Assembly (NCBI GenBank): GCA_013361595.1
Contig: JABFXT010000360.1
Coordinates: forward strand, 1-9,853
Source of the DNA: Nocardia sp.
GTDB taxonomy: Bacteria; Actinomycetota; Actinomycetes; Mycobacteriales; Mycobacteriaceae
DNA: 9,853 bases
Direction: 5' to 3'
Position numbers and translations under genes: made by a program. Numbering within the stretch: position 1 is the stretch's first letter; every line of letters starts with the position of its first letter. Below the pieces are notes generated by a model. That model saw nothing but the letters and a program-made list of their open reading frames with translations. It was not told where the DNA came from and made no database searches. Positions 1 to 5,829 of this stretch are shown here, one piece after another.

Positions 1-463
1 GGCTTTTCGCGGGCTCTGCCTTCGGGGGGGTGGTGGGGGCCTTGTGATCCGGGGTCTGCACGATCGGTTGCTGTGCTCCGTCTTTCCGGGGCGGGCGGGC
101 CCGACGACGGGTGAAGGCCATCGGAGCGGAGGGTCGATGGTGGTCGTCCGTAGGCCGGGGAGGTGGATCAGGGTGGGCTATGGCCCGGTCCGGGTGGGTT
201 TCCGACATCGCTTCTGCTCGGTGGTCGCTGAGTACGAGCGGGCGTTGCGCGAGGCCGGTCGGTGTGCTCCTTCGCTCGGTTGCCGGGGATCGGAGCGGGT
301 CCGGACGACCGGGTCGGCTGCCCGGCGTGGGTAGCGGACGGGTTCGGGTGAATATGCCCGCGTCGATCGGCAGGTTCACGGTCGGCTGGTGTTCGCCGAC
401 ATGCGGGCGGTGGTGGCGTGCGCCCCCGTGCGCATCGACATTCCGGAACCGGGTGGTGCAGTA

Positions 464-495
464 CAGATCTGTCCGGCGGGTCGCAGATCTGTCCG
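464..495. repeat. Tandem operator-like repeat CAGATCTGTCCG, 20-bp period
   Basis: The 12-mer CAGATCTGTCCG occurs at 464-475 and again at 484-495, so the copies sit exactly 20 bp apart, about two helical turns. Each contains the palindrome CAGATCTG. In the first copy the palindrome extends to ACAGATCTGT (463-472). Two in-phase palindromes look like a pair of dimer binding sites for a regulator. No promoter or gene that it would control is visible inside the window, so function is unknown. Confidence 0.4.
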
Positions 496-515
496 CAGGG
501 ACGGCGTGATCCCTG
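496..515 (-). terminator. Weak hairpin after the DUF2470 gene
   Basis: Arms CAGGGA (496-501) and TCCCTG (510-515) form a 6-bp stem with an 8-nt loop. It starts 7 nt beyond the stop codon of the minus-strand DUF2470 gene. No T-tract follows, so this is at best a weak terminator candidate chosen mainly by position. Confidence 0.25.
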
Positions 516-521
516 GTGGCG

Positions 522-1280
522 CTATCCGCGGCGCAGGCCGTTGAGGAACGGGCAGCCGGCCAGGGTGCGGACTGCGCGTCCCAGGGCTTCGACGTTTTCG
601 GCGGGGGTCGCGAACGGGAGCCGGAAGTCGTGGTCGCCGTCGATGCCCTCGATCCGCAGGGTCAGTCCGTAGCGGTCGATGGCGAGGGGGTGGATGCGGC
701 CGTGGCGCAGTTTCGCCGGTAGATGCCGGGCGAGTTGGGCCACCACATCGGCGTGATCGGCGTCGAGGTGTTGCAGCCAGGCCGATTCCATATCGCAGAA
801 CGGGTCGGGTGCGGCCAGGCGCAACTCGTCCACACAGACCGATTCGGCGCCGGATGAGTCGGCCACCACGGCCGAGTTCAGGACCAGGCGCAGCAGGGTG
901 GTGGTGTGGCCGATATCGAGGAGGCCGGGGTGCGGATGTTCCTCGGCGACCGCGGTGACCAGGGTGCGCTGGGCGCGTGCGGGGACACCGCGGATCCAGC
1001 CGCGTAACCAGACCAGTGAACGGACGGGTTCGCGTAGGGGCAGCGGCGCGTGATCGGTGAGTTCGAGGACGGCAGGTGCGCCCGCTATGGCGGTGCCCGC
1101 GGCGTACACGGCCGCGCTGTCGTTGGGTACCGCTATCACCACGTCCCCGCACTGGCGCAGGAAGTGCACCGACACCGGGGTGGGGTCCGCGCCGGGTAGG
1201 GCGAGCACGGCCTGCTCGGCGTGTGCGCAGGCGCTGCGGACTCGTTCGGCGGTGGACGGGGCGGGGGCGGTCGGCGCCAT
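522..1280 (-). CDS. DUF2470 domain protein, probable iron-regulated heme-utilisation-like protein
   Basis: The product has 252 residues. Its C-terminal third (about residues 164-243, beginning MESAWLQHLDADHADVV) is a DUF2470 domain, the module found at the C-terminus of HugZ-type heme oxygenase-like and pyridoxamine-phosphate-oxidase-fold proteins. The N-terminal part resembles the split-barrel partner of those proteins only loosely. I chose the ATG at 1280 because GGAGGT sits 4 nt upstream of it. Two in-frame ATGs further upstream (1313 and 1292) have no ribosome site, and 1313 lies close to or before the expected transcript start. I recall Rv3839 of M. tuberculosis as the positional counterpart. 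An IdeR-like box covers the promoter, so repression under iron sufficiency is inferred. The reaction and substrate are not shown by the sequence. Confidence 0.85.
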   Translation of the reverse strand: MAPTAPAPSTAERVRSACAHAEQAVLALPGADPTPVSVHFLRQCGDVVIAVPNDSAAVYAAGTAIAGAPAVLELTDHAPLPLREPVRSLVWLRGWIRGVPARAQRTLVTAVAEEHPHPGLLDIGHTTTLLRLVLNSAVVADSSGAESVCVDELRLAAPDPFCDMESAWLQHLDADHADVVAQLARHLPAKLRHGRIHPLAIDRYGLTLRIEGIDGDHDFRLPFATPAENVEALGRAVRTLAGCPFLNGLRRG

Positions 1281-1317
1281 CGGTACCTCCATTGCGGGCG
1301 AGCCCGACTTCACAAGC

Positions 1318-1346
1318 GATAATTAGGTTAACCTAAGCTAAGTTAA
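1318..1346 (-). promoter_or_regulatory. Promoter of the DUF2470 gene
   Basis: On the minus strand TTAACT (1346-1341) and TAATTA (1325-1320) are spaced by 15 bp, giving a slightly short sigma-A-like promoter. Transcription would begin near 1311-1313, leaving a leader of about 31 nt with the GGAGGT ribosome site. The stretch is strikingly AT-rich for this genome. The IdeR-like box fills the spacer and overlaps the -10. Confidence 0.5.
1323..1341 (-). promoter_or_regulatory. IdeR/DtxR-type iron box
   Basis: The minus strand reads TTAGCTTAGGTTAACCTAA, which agrees at 17 of 19 positions with the DtxR/IdeR consensus TTAGGTTAGGCTAACCTAA. Its right half contains the perfect palindrome TTAGGTTAACCTAA. 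It overlaps the predicted -10 of the DUF2470 gene, the usual geometry for repression by the iron-loaded regulator. A frame shifted by 5 bp (1328-1346) matches only 12 of 19, so a second overlapping site is doubtful. The divergent gene's -10 is about 100 bp away and probably unaffected. Confidence 0.8.
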
Positions 1347-1441
1347 AGTCGGTAGCGGCGCAAGAGCATCGACGCCACCACCTGCCGTACTCGTCGCGGC
1401 GCGAGATCGTGGGTGTGCGGAAGCCGGAACGGACCTGCGCT

Positions 1442-1447
1442 TACGAT
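1442..1447 (+). promoter_or_regulatory. -10 element TACGAT, leaderless start
   Basis: TACGAT lies 6 nt before the GTG at 1454. That spacing puts the transcript start at or next to the start codon. No clear -35 hexamer is visible. The gap contains only a weak GAGAA, which also supports leaderless translation. Confidence 0.4.
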
Positions 1448-1453
1448 CGAGAA

Positions 1454-1867
1454 GTGGTAGCTGGTGAATCTCGGCCGGTGCTCGTCGAACTGACCGTCCC
1501 GAAGCGGGTGGCCGAACGCGGACTGATCGACGGACTGGTGGTGCCGACCGGGACGTTCGACGGCAAGCGCATGGTCGCGCCGAACATGCCCGACGAGCAG
1601 GTCGCCGATCTGCTGGCAGAGGTCGCACACAGTCCGGACGGTTTCGCCGCGGCCGGCGACAGCGGTGCCCACGCGCTCGCGATCCTCGCGGGTACCGCCG
1701 CGGCGCTGTGCGGCGAGGATATTCGCAGTGCCCTGAGCAGCCCCGATACCGCTTTCCTGAACGGTCTCTCCAGCGGTGCGATCGAGGCGGTCCGCGAGGT
1801 GCTGCTCGGTATCGAAAGCGATGAGCCCGCTGAGCTGGAGAGGGACCTGCGCGCGGCGTTGGGCTGA
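1454..1867 (+). CDS. Hypothetical protein, 137 residues, unrecognised family
   Basis: The codons carry a strong G/C third-position bias, so the frame looks genuinely coding. I do not recognise a family. The protein begins VVAGESRPVLVELTVPKRVA, has a short beta-like N-terminus and then mostly amphipathic helix. An Ala/Gly-rich stretch (around DSGAHALAILAGTAAALCGE) is not long enough to call a membrane segment. The tail is acidic. There is no signal peptide, so the protein is probably cytoplasmic. I preferred GTG 1454 because a -10 hexamer lies just upstream. An in-frame GTG at 1409 would add 15 residues and has no ribosome site. The gene is divergent from the DUF2470 gene and lies 137 bp before pheA. 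I know of no counterpart at this position in M. tuberculosis. Confidence 0.65.
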   Translation: MVAGESRPVLVELTVPKRVAERGLIDGLVVPTGTFDGKRMVAPNMPDEQVADLLAEVAHSPDGFAAAGDSGAHALAILAGTAAALCGEDIRSALSSPDTAFLNGLSSGAIEAVREVLLGIESDEPAELERDLRAALG

Positions 1868-1922
1868 TCCGGACGGCGGTCCGCCCAGCCCCTTCGCAAC
1901 GGCCGGGAATCCGGACGGCGGT
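1867..1922. repeat. 14-bp direct repeat ATCCGGACGGCGGT
   Basis: The same 14-mer occurs at 1867-1880, starting at the stop codon of the upstream gene, and at 1909-1922, just before the long palindrome. The copies are 42 bp apart. It may be a local duplication or part of a binding site. No function can be assigned. Confidence 0.4.
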
Positions 1923-1924
1923 AT

Positions 1925-1945
1925 GGTCCAGGGCTGCCCTGGACC
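1925..1945. terminator. Perfect 21-nt inverted repeat before pheA
   Basis: Arms GGTCCAGGGC (1925-1934) and GCCCTGGACC (1936-1945) are perfect inverse complements around a single T. As RNA it could form a 9-bp GC-rich stem with a 3-nt loop. It lies 58 nt past the stop of the upstream gene and about 50 nt before the pheA -10. That position suits a terminator for the upstream gene, although no T-tract follows. An operator for pheA is the alternative. Confidence 0.45.
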
Positions 1946-1991
1946 TGTCCCGCCGGGATCCGGTGATCGGCGGGACCGGCCCGCGCACCAG

Positions 1992-1997
1992 TAGTCT
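1992..1997 (+). promoter_or_regulatory. -10 element TAGTCT of pheA
   Basis: TAGTCT ends 7 nt before the GTG at 2005, so transcription would start at the first codon and the mRNA would be leaderless. There is no Shine-Dalgarno sequence in the gap (CGTAGAC). No convincing -35 is seen. Confidence 0.45.
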
Positions 1998-2004
1998 CGT
2001 AGAC

Positions 2005-2922
2005 GTGCCGCGTATCGCCTATTTCGGTCCGTCCGGAACTTTCACCGAGATGGCCCTCGCCGAATTCGAGAACTCGGGGTCCTTCGACGGACCGGTCGAG
2101 CGGATCGCCGCGCCCAGCCAATCCGCCGCCCTGGACCTGGTCCGGGCCGGCGAGGTGGTAGCGGCAGTGGTGCCGATCGAGAGTTCGGTGGAGGGCTCGA
2201 TCTCGGCGACCCTGGATTCGCTGGCGATCGGCCCGCGGTTGCAGATCATCGCGGAGGTCGAACTGGAGGTGAGTTTCACCATCGTCGCGCGGCCGGGTAC
2301 CGCGATCGACGCGGTGCGAACCCTCGCGGCCTACCCGGTAGCGCTCGCGCAGGTCCGGCAGTGGGTGCAGGGTGCCTGGGGGGAGGTGGCACTGCACACC
2401 TCGAATTCCAATGCCGCCGCCGCCGAGGACGTAGCGGCCGGGCTGGCCGATGCCGGCGTCTCCACCACGCTCGCCGGGGAGCGGCTCGGACTGATCTCGC
2501 TCGCCACCGGCGTAGCCGACCACGATCAGGCGGTCACCCGGTTCGTGCTGGTCACCACCCCCCGGGTGGCACCGGCCCCCACCGGCATCGACCGCACCTC
2601 GATAGTGCTCGAGGAACTGCCGAACCTGCCCGGTTCGCTGATGCGTGCCTTCGCCGAATTCGCCACCCGCGGTATCGATCTGACCCGGATCGAATCCCGG
2701 CCGACCCGGACGGGCATGGGCACCTACCGCTTCTACCTGGACTGTGTCGGCCATATCGAAGACGCGGCGGTGGCGGAGGCGCTCAAGGCACTGCATCGCA
2801 CCGCCCGGATCCGGTTCCTCGGATCCTGGCCGGCCACCTCGGCGACCGGCAGCCCGCCGCCGTCGGACGAAGATGCCGCCCTCTGGTTGACACAGCTACG
2901 CAAAGGGGTGGCCGACCTGTGA
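2005..2922 (+). CDS. pheA: Prephenate dehydratase
   Basis: This cytoplasmic enzyme of 305 residues converts prephenate to phenylpyruvate, the committed step to phenylalanine. The catalytic domain (about 1-185) opens with RIAYFGPSGTF and carries the VTRF motif (Thr178-Arg179-Phe180), whose Thr is the key catalytic residue in the family. An ACT regulatory domain (about 195-275) follows, with LPGSL and the ESRP motif (Glu230-Pro233) that binds phenylalanine, so feedback inhibition is expected. There is no chorismate mutase domain, as in the mycobacterial enzyme. An oddity is the conserved PIEN motif, which reads PIES here (Pro57-Ser60). GTG 2005 is preferred because the protein then begins directly at the family's first strand and a -10 lies just upstream. 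In-frame GTG 1963 would add 14 unrelated residues. The phosphatase gene downstream may be co-transcribed. Confidence 0.95.
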   Translation: MPRIAYFGPSGTFTEMALAEFENSGSFDGPVERIAAPSQSAALDLVRAGEVVAAVVPIESSVEGSISATLDSLAIGPRLQIIAEVELEVSFTIVARPGTAIDAVRTLAAYPVALAQVRQWVQGAWGEVALHTSNSNAAAAEDVAAGLADAGVSTTLAGERLGLISLATGVADHDQAVTRFVLVTTPRVAPAPTGIDRTSIVLEELPNLPGSLMRAFAEFATRGIDLTRIESRPTRTGMGTYRFYLDCVGHIEDAAVAEALKALHRTARIRFLGSWPATSATGSPPPSDEDAALWLTQLRKGVADL

Positions 2923-3065
2923 CGCCATACCGCGATACCGCACTACCTCCGCCGTCGCCGCGGGCCGCGCGCAAAAGCTGTGCAGGAGGCGTCGCGAAGG
3001 GATATCCGCTCCCTCGTCGCGGTCTCCGCGGGGCGCATGAACCAGCTCTGAAGGAGGCGTCGTGA
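2919..3065 (+). CDS. Doubtful 48-codon frame bridging pheA and the phosphatase
   Basis: A frame starting at GTG 2919 overlaps the pheA stop in a GTGA, and its own TGA (3063-3065) overlaps the GTG start of the next gene in a second GTGA. This is the geometry of translational coupling. The product (VTPYRDTALPPPSPRAARKS...) would be 48 residues, basic and Pro/Arg-rich, with no recognised family. Against it, only about 60 percent of its codons end in G or C, well below its neighbours, and it has no strong ribosome site of its own. It may be chance, or a leader whose translation feeds the downstream start. Confidence 0.2.
   Translation: MTPYRDTALPPPSPRAARKSCAGGVAKGYPLPRRGLRGAHEPALKEAS
2976..3062 (+). 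repeat. Imperfect 19-nt direct repeat carrying a Shine-Dalgarno core
   Basis: AGCTGTGCAGGAGGCGTCG (2976-2994) and AGCTCTGAAGGAGGCGTCG (3044-3062) match at 17 of 19 positions. The second copy supplies the ribosome site of the phosphatase gene: AAGGAGG at 3051-3057, 4 nt before GTG 3062. The first copy has the AGGAGG core but no start codon at the right distance. It looks like a small local duplication of the translation initiation region. Confidence 0.4.
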
Positions 3066-3724
3066 GTGCGAGACTGATCCTGGTGCGACATGGGGAGACC
3101 GAAGGCAATGTCGCCAAGATCCTGGATACGAAGCTCCCCGGGCTTCCGCTGACCGAACGCGGTGCGGCCCAGGCGAAGGCATTCGGTTCGGCCCTGCTCG
3201 CTCCGCCGCGTGCGCTGTTCCACTCGCAGGCACTGCGTGCCCGGCAGACGGCCGGCTATATCGAGGCCGCCACCGGTGTGCTCGCCTCGGCACGCGACGG
3301 CGTGCACGAAGTGCAACTCGGTGATCTGGACGGGCGCAGTAGCCAAGAGGCCCATGACCGGTTCCAGGCGGTCTACCGGTCGTGGCACGAGGGCAGGCTC
3401 GACGAGCGCGTCGACGGCGGGGAATCGGCACGTGACGTGTTGGACCGTTTCGTTCCGGTCGTCACCGATCTGCGGACCGAGTTCCTCGACGGGAGCGACA
3501 GCGGAGATGTCCTGGTCGTCACTCACGGTGCCGCCATGCGGTTGATCGGTAGGTTCCTGGCCGGGGTGGCGCCACCGTTCACGACCAACAACCATCTGGA
3601 CAACACCGAGACGATCGAACTCGTGCCGCTGCCCGGCGGCGGTTGGGAATGTGCCCGCTGGGGCCGCTTCGTCCCGCCGTTCGGCGTGCAGGCCGAGCCC
3701 GGCGCCGACGATCCGATGGGCTGA
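3062..3724 (+). CDS. Histidine phosphatase family protein (phosphoglycerate mutase-like)
   Basis: The 220-residue product belongs to the histidine phosphatase superfamily. LVRHGET near the N-terminus holds the phospho-accepting His10 with Arg9. Arg59 in the LRARQTA segment, Glu83 (HEVQLGDLDG) and His155 (VVTHGAAM) complete the usual catalytic pocket. The length and the short insert after the RHG motif fit a broad-specificity phosphatase better than a true glycolytic mutase, but the substrate cannot be read from the sequence. It is presumably cytoplasmic. The positional counterpart in M. tuberculosis, as I recall, is Rv3837c, annotated gpm2. The GTG start is chosen for its AAGGAGG site. The gene probably shares a transcript with pheA and converges on the EspG gene, only 6 bp separating the two stop codons. 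Confidence 0.9.
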   Translation: MSARLILVRHGETEGNVAKILDTKLPGLPLTERGAAQAKAFGSALLAPPRALFHSQALRARQTAGYIEAATGVLASARDGVHEVQLGDLDGRSSQEAHDRFQAVYRSWHEGRLDERVDGGESARDVLDRFVPVVTDLRTEFLDGSDSGDVLVVTHGAAMRLIGRFLAGVAPPFTTNNHLDNTETIELVPLPGGGWECARWGRFVPPFGVQAEPGADDPMG

Positions 3725-3734
3725 CCGCGGTCAG
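3721..3734. other. 14-bp palindrome joining two convergent stop codons
   Basis: CTGACCGCGGTCAG is a perfect palindrome. It includes the TGA of the plus-strand phosphatase (3722-3724) and the TGA of the minus-strand EspG gene (3733-3731). It could fold as a 5-bp stem with a CGCG loop and act weakly as a two-way terminator, but it is short and has no T-tract on either side. Confidence 0.3.
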
Positions 3735-4561
3735 GCGAGTTTCGGGTTCCGGGGGAATGCGGCGCGTTCGGGCAGCGATTGGATCAAGTCCTGTAGTGCG
3801 AGCCGGAGCCGGGCCTCGGTCCCGCTGCTGAACGAAGTCCATTTGGTGCCGTCGTCGGCCCGGCTGGCCGTCGCGATGAAACGACCCGCACGGGTATCGA
3901 ATACGGCGATATGGTTTTCCGCGATATCGCGGCTGGCATCGCCGTAGACGACTCCCGCGATCTCCGCGTGTGAATCGCAGTGTGCCATCGCCGTGGCGAT
4001 CGCCTGCGCGTCCCGTGGCGGGTTGCCGACCTCGCCGAGCCGGGCCGCGGTGGCCGCCGGGTCGCCGGCATCGTCGAAGATCGGGACCAGTTGTTCGGTG
4101 GGCGCGTTCATTCCGGTGAGTTCCAGGGCCTCGGCCCGGCCGAGTGCCATGATGACCGGACCGGGCAGATCATCACCGGCCTCGTCGATCACATAGGACT
4201 CCGGTCCCCGGAGGGCGACGGTGACGAGATCGTCGCCCTTCGCCAGACACATGCGGCTCACCTGCCCCGCGACGATCAGTCGCAGCGCGACAACCCAGTG
4301 CGGCCGGTACAGGCCGCGCAGGCGATCCTCGAGTTCGGGATGAATTCGCTCGCCCTCCAGCAGATCCCGGTCGGTGAGTGACCGGGCCGCAGCCTCCATC
4401 GCGGCGTCGTGATCGACTTGATTGTCGTAGCGACCCCGCGCGTCGAGCACTACGGGCACCTCGTCGATTTCCAGCGCCTCCAAGAGGTACTGCATTTCGT
4501 CGAGGGACAGCGTGACCGCCGCGAGTGTCGACGGCCCGCGCCCTGCACCGAGCACTGTCAC
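3731..4561 (-). CDS. EspG-family type VII secretion chaperone
   Basis: This 276-residue protein resembles the EspG family, cytosolic chaperones that bind the tip of the PPE partner in a PE-PPE dimer and keep it soluble until an ESX secretion system takes it. The features that suggest this are the N-terminal LTLSLDE-like opening (TLSLDEMQYLLEALEIDEVP), an alternating strand-helix pattern through the middle (RPHWVVALRLIVAGQVSRM, then YVIDEAGDD), and a C-terminal amphipathic helix. There is no signal peptide or membrane segment. Immediate linkage to a PPE gene is strong support: the GTG start overlaps the PPE stop in a GTGA, so the two are probably translationally coupled. No ESX ATPase or membrane gene is in the window, so the partner system must lie elsewhere. 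EspG proteins diverge strongly in sequence, so the call rests partly on context. Confidence 0.8.
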   Translation of the reverse strand: MTVLGAGRGPSTLAAVTLSLDEMQYLLEALEIDEVPVVLDARGRYDNQVDHDAAMEAAARSLTDRDLLEGERIHPELEDRLRGLYRPHWVVALRLIVAGQVSRMCLAKGDDLVTVALRGPESYVIDEAGDDLPGPVIMALGRAEALELTGMNAPTEQLVPIFDDAGDPAATAARLGEVGNPPRDAQAIATAMAHCDSHAEIAGVVYGDASRDIAENHIAVFDTRAGRFIATASRADDGTKWTSFSSGTEARLRLALQDLIQSLPERAAFPRNPKLA

Positions 4562-5724
4562 TTGCCCGCTCGTGGCGGTTCGCCACCTATCACGCCGTCG
4601 GCGATGTAACGACCGTCGGCGAAATGGTCACCGCGCAGGTATTCGGCACCGTCGTGGTCCTGGTCGTCTTCGCCGGCCGCGCGCGAGTTACCCAGCAGCG
4701 GACTGGAGGACGAGCCGGTACCGGTCGGGCGAATCGGGGCGGTCTCGCCGCGGGTGACCGCGACGCTCTCGGCCGCCGGGGCGGCGGCGTTCGCGGCCGG
4801 GGCACCCCATCCCTCGGGCACCTTCAGGCCGCCGTTGTTCAGGCCGAGCGCCGAACCGCTGGGCATACCGCCCGCGCGGGTCGCCGCTGCGGTGGTGGCA
4901 GCTACGGCTCCGGTCACCATCGAGGGTGCCAAGGGTGCTAGGGCCCCGGTCAGCGGCGCGGCGGGACCGGTGGCCGCGACGAGGGCGTTGGCTCCCAGGT
5001 TGCCGACGGTGGTGACACCGGTGCCCGCCACCGACCCGGCCACATTCGCCGCCTGCGTTGCGGCGCTGGCCAATCCCGGATTCTGGGCCAGCGCGGTACC
5101 GGCCGCGGCCAGCATCTTCACCGGATCGCCGTTGGCTTCCTTCATGGCATCCTCCGCGGAGGACGAATCGACCCGGCCGGCGCCGTTGGCTATCGGTGGC
5201 GGCGTAAAGAATTCACCGGGGGTGAGCACGGTGGCGGTGACGGCCGCCTCGTAGGTCTCCATGGTGAGCGCGGCCCGCAGATCCAGTGCGACCTTGGCGG
5301 CCTCGGCGACCTCGGAGGTGCCGTTCAGGACACCACCGGTGGAATGTGCCGCTGCCCGAGCGGTGTTCACCGCCACGATCTCCGGAATACTCGGCATGGC
5401 GATCGAGGCGACGGTATAGGCGGTGGCCTGCGAGGCGGCCTTGGTGCCGAGGGCGGCGGCCATGGTGCTCTGCTGCTCGGCCCAGCCGGTGAACCCGACC
5501 AGCCGGGCCAGGGCGCCGATACCGTTGATGCTCTGCATACCCACGCCGAGCTCCGCCATCACCCGGACCACGGTCGTGGTGGCGTCCACCCACGCGCCGG
5601 TGAGCCCACCCCACGCGCCGGCGGCCGCGCTCATCGGAATGGCGTGCGAGCCCGCGTTCAGTGCGATCGAATTCCCCTCGGCGAGTCTGGGCAGCCAGAA
5701 CACCCCGGTGATACCTGCGGTCAT
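4558..5724 (-). CDS. PPE-domain protein, likely type VII secretion substrate
   Basis: The product has 388 residues. The first 160 or so form a PPE-like helical domain: FWLPRLAEGNS (9-19) stands where mycobacterial proteins have LPPEVNS, followed by IPMSAAAGAWGGL with the WxG turn at Trp38-Gly40. The Pro-Pro-Glu signature itself is missing. A Gly/Ala-rich region (about 200-290) follows, then LKVPEGW (300-306), similar to the SVP motif of one PPE subfamily, and an acidic tail (GEDDQDHDGAEYLRGDHF). The protein would pair with the PE product and be exported by an ESX system with EspG help. ATG 5724 has AAGGGGAG 8 nt upstream. It sits 105 bp after PE, and its stop overlaps the EspG start. The role of the exported protein is unknown. 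Confidence 0.85.
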   Translation of the reverse strand: MTAGITGVFWLPRLAEGNSIALNAGSHAIPMSAAAGAWGGLTGAWVDATTTVVRVMAELGVGMQSINGIGALARLVGFTGWAEQQSTMAAALGTKAASQATAYTVASIAMPSIPEIVAVNTARAAAHSTGGVLNGTSEVAEAAKVALDLRAALTMETYEAAVTATVLTPGEFFTPPPIANGAGRVDSSSAEDAMKEANGDPVKMLAAAGTALAQNPGLASAATQAANVAGSVAGTGVTTVGNLGANALVAATGPAAPLTGALAPLAPSMVTGAVAATTAAATRAGGMPSGSALGLNNGGLKVPEGWGAPAANAAAPAAESVAVTRGETAPIRPTGTGSSSSPLLGNSRAAGEDDQDHDGAEYLRGDHFADGRYIADGVIGGEPPRAGK

Positions 5725-5829
5725 GCTTGTTTCTCCCCTTGTGAACTATCGATGGTGAATCGGCGGTATCGCCGCAGCTGCGTGGTCACCGTGTTCGCCT
5801 CTCGGCCCGGTATGCGTCGCGATCGGGCG
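5725..5829 (-). other. PE-PPE spacer with small hairpin
   Basis: This 105-bp gap separates PE from PPE inside the presumed operon. It holds the PPE ribosome site AAGGGGAG (5740-5733) and a 5-bp stem CGGCG/CGCCG with a GTAT loop (5761-5774). The hairpin may tune PPE expression or mark processing, but it is weak and no internal promoter is evident. Confidence 0.3.

Larger units (their letters stand above)
1..521. other. Leading 521 bases without a supportable gene
   Basis: No open frame here has convincing coding character. The frames on both strands have third positions far less GC-rich than the real genes in the window. Their predicted products are low-complexity, rich in Arg, Gly and Pro, and match no family I know. 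The plus strand is G-rich near the left edge, with runs of seven and five G at 24-36. No tRNA, tmRNA or SRP RNA signature is visible. The minus frame that runs off the left edge stays open but is not otherwise gene-like. The only structured elements I see are the tandem CAGATCTGTCCG repeat near 464-495 and a small hairpin at 496-515. Confidence 0.5.

Noticed and set aside
2..379. Minus-strand frame open off the left edge, ending in a Pro/Lys-rich sequence
   Set aside because: It stays open mainly because T/A-starting stop codons are rare in this sequence. Third-position GC is only about 78 percent and no start has a ribosome site. A longer window would be needed to revive it.
44..509. Two overlapping plus-strand frames of 96 and 132 codons near the left edge
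   Set aside because: Weak third-position GC bias, low-complexity products, no ribosome site and no family resemblance.
1281..1313. Longer DUF2470 starts at 1313 and 1292
   Set aside because: GGAGGT is correctly placed only for ATG 1280, and the start at 1313 is at or before the expected transcript start.
1328..1346. Second overlapping IdeR box
   Set aside because: Only 12 of 19 positions match the consensus, so it is not distinguishable from the overlap with the strong site.
1441..2796. 451-codon minus-strand frame across the 137-residue gene and pheA
   Set aside because: It is the antisense shadow of clearly coding plus-strand genes, with a low-complexity product.
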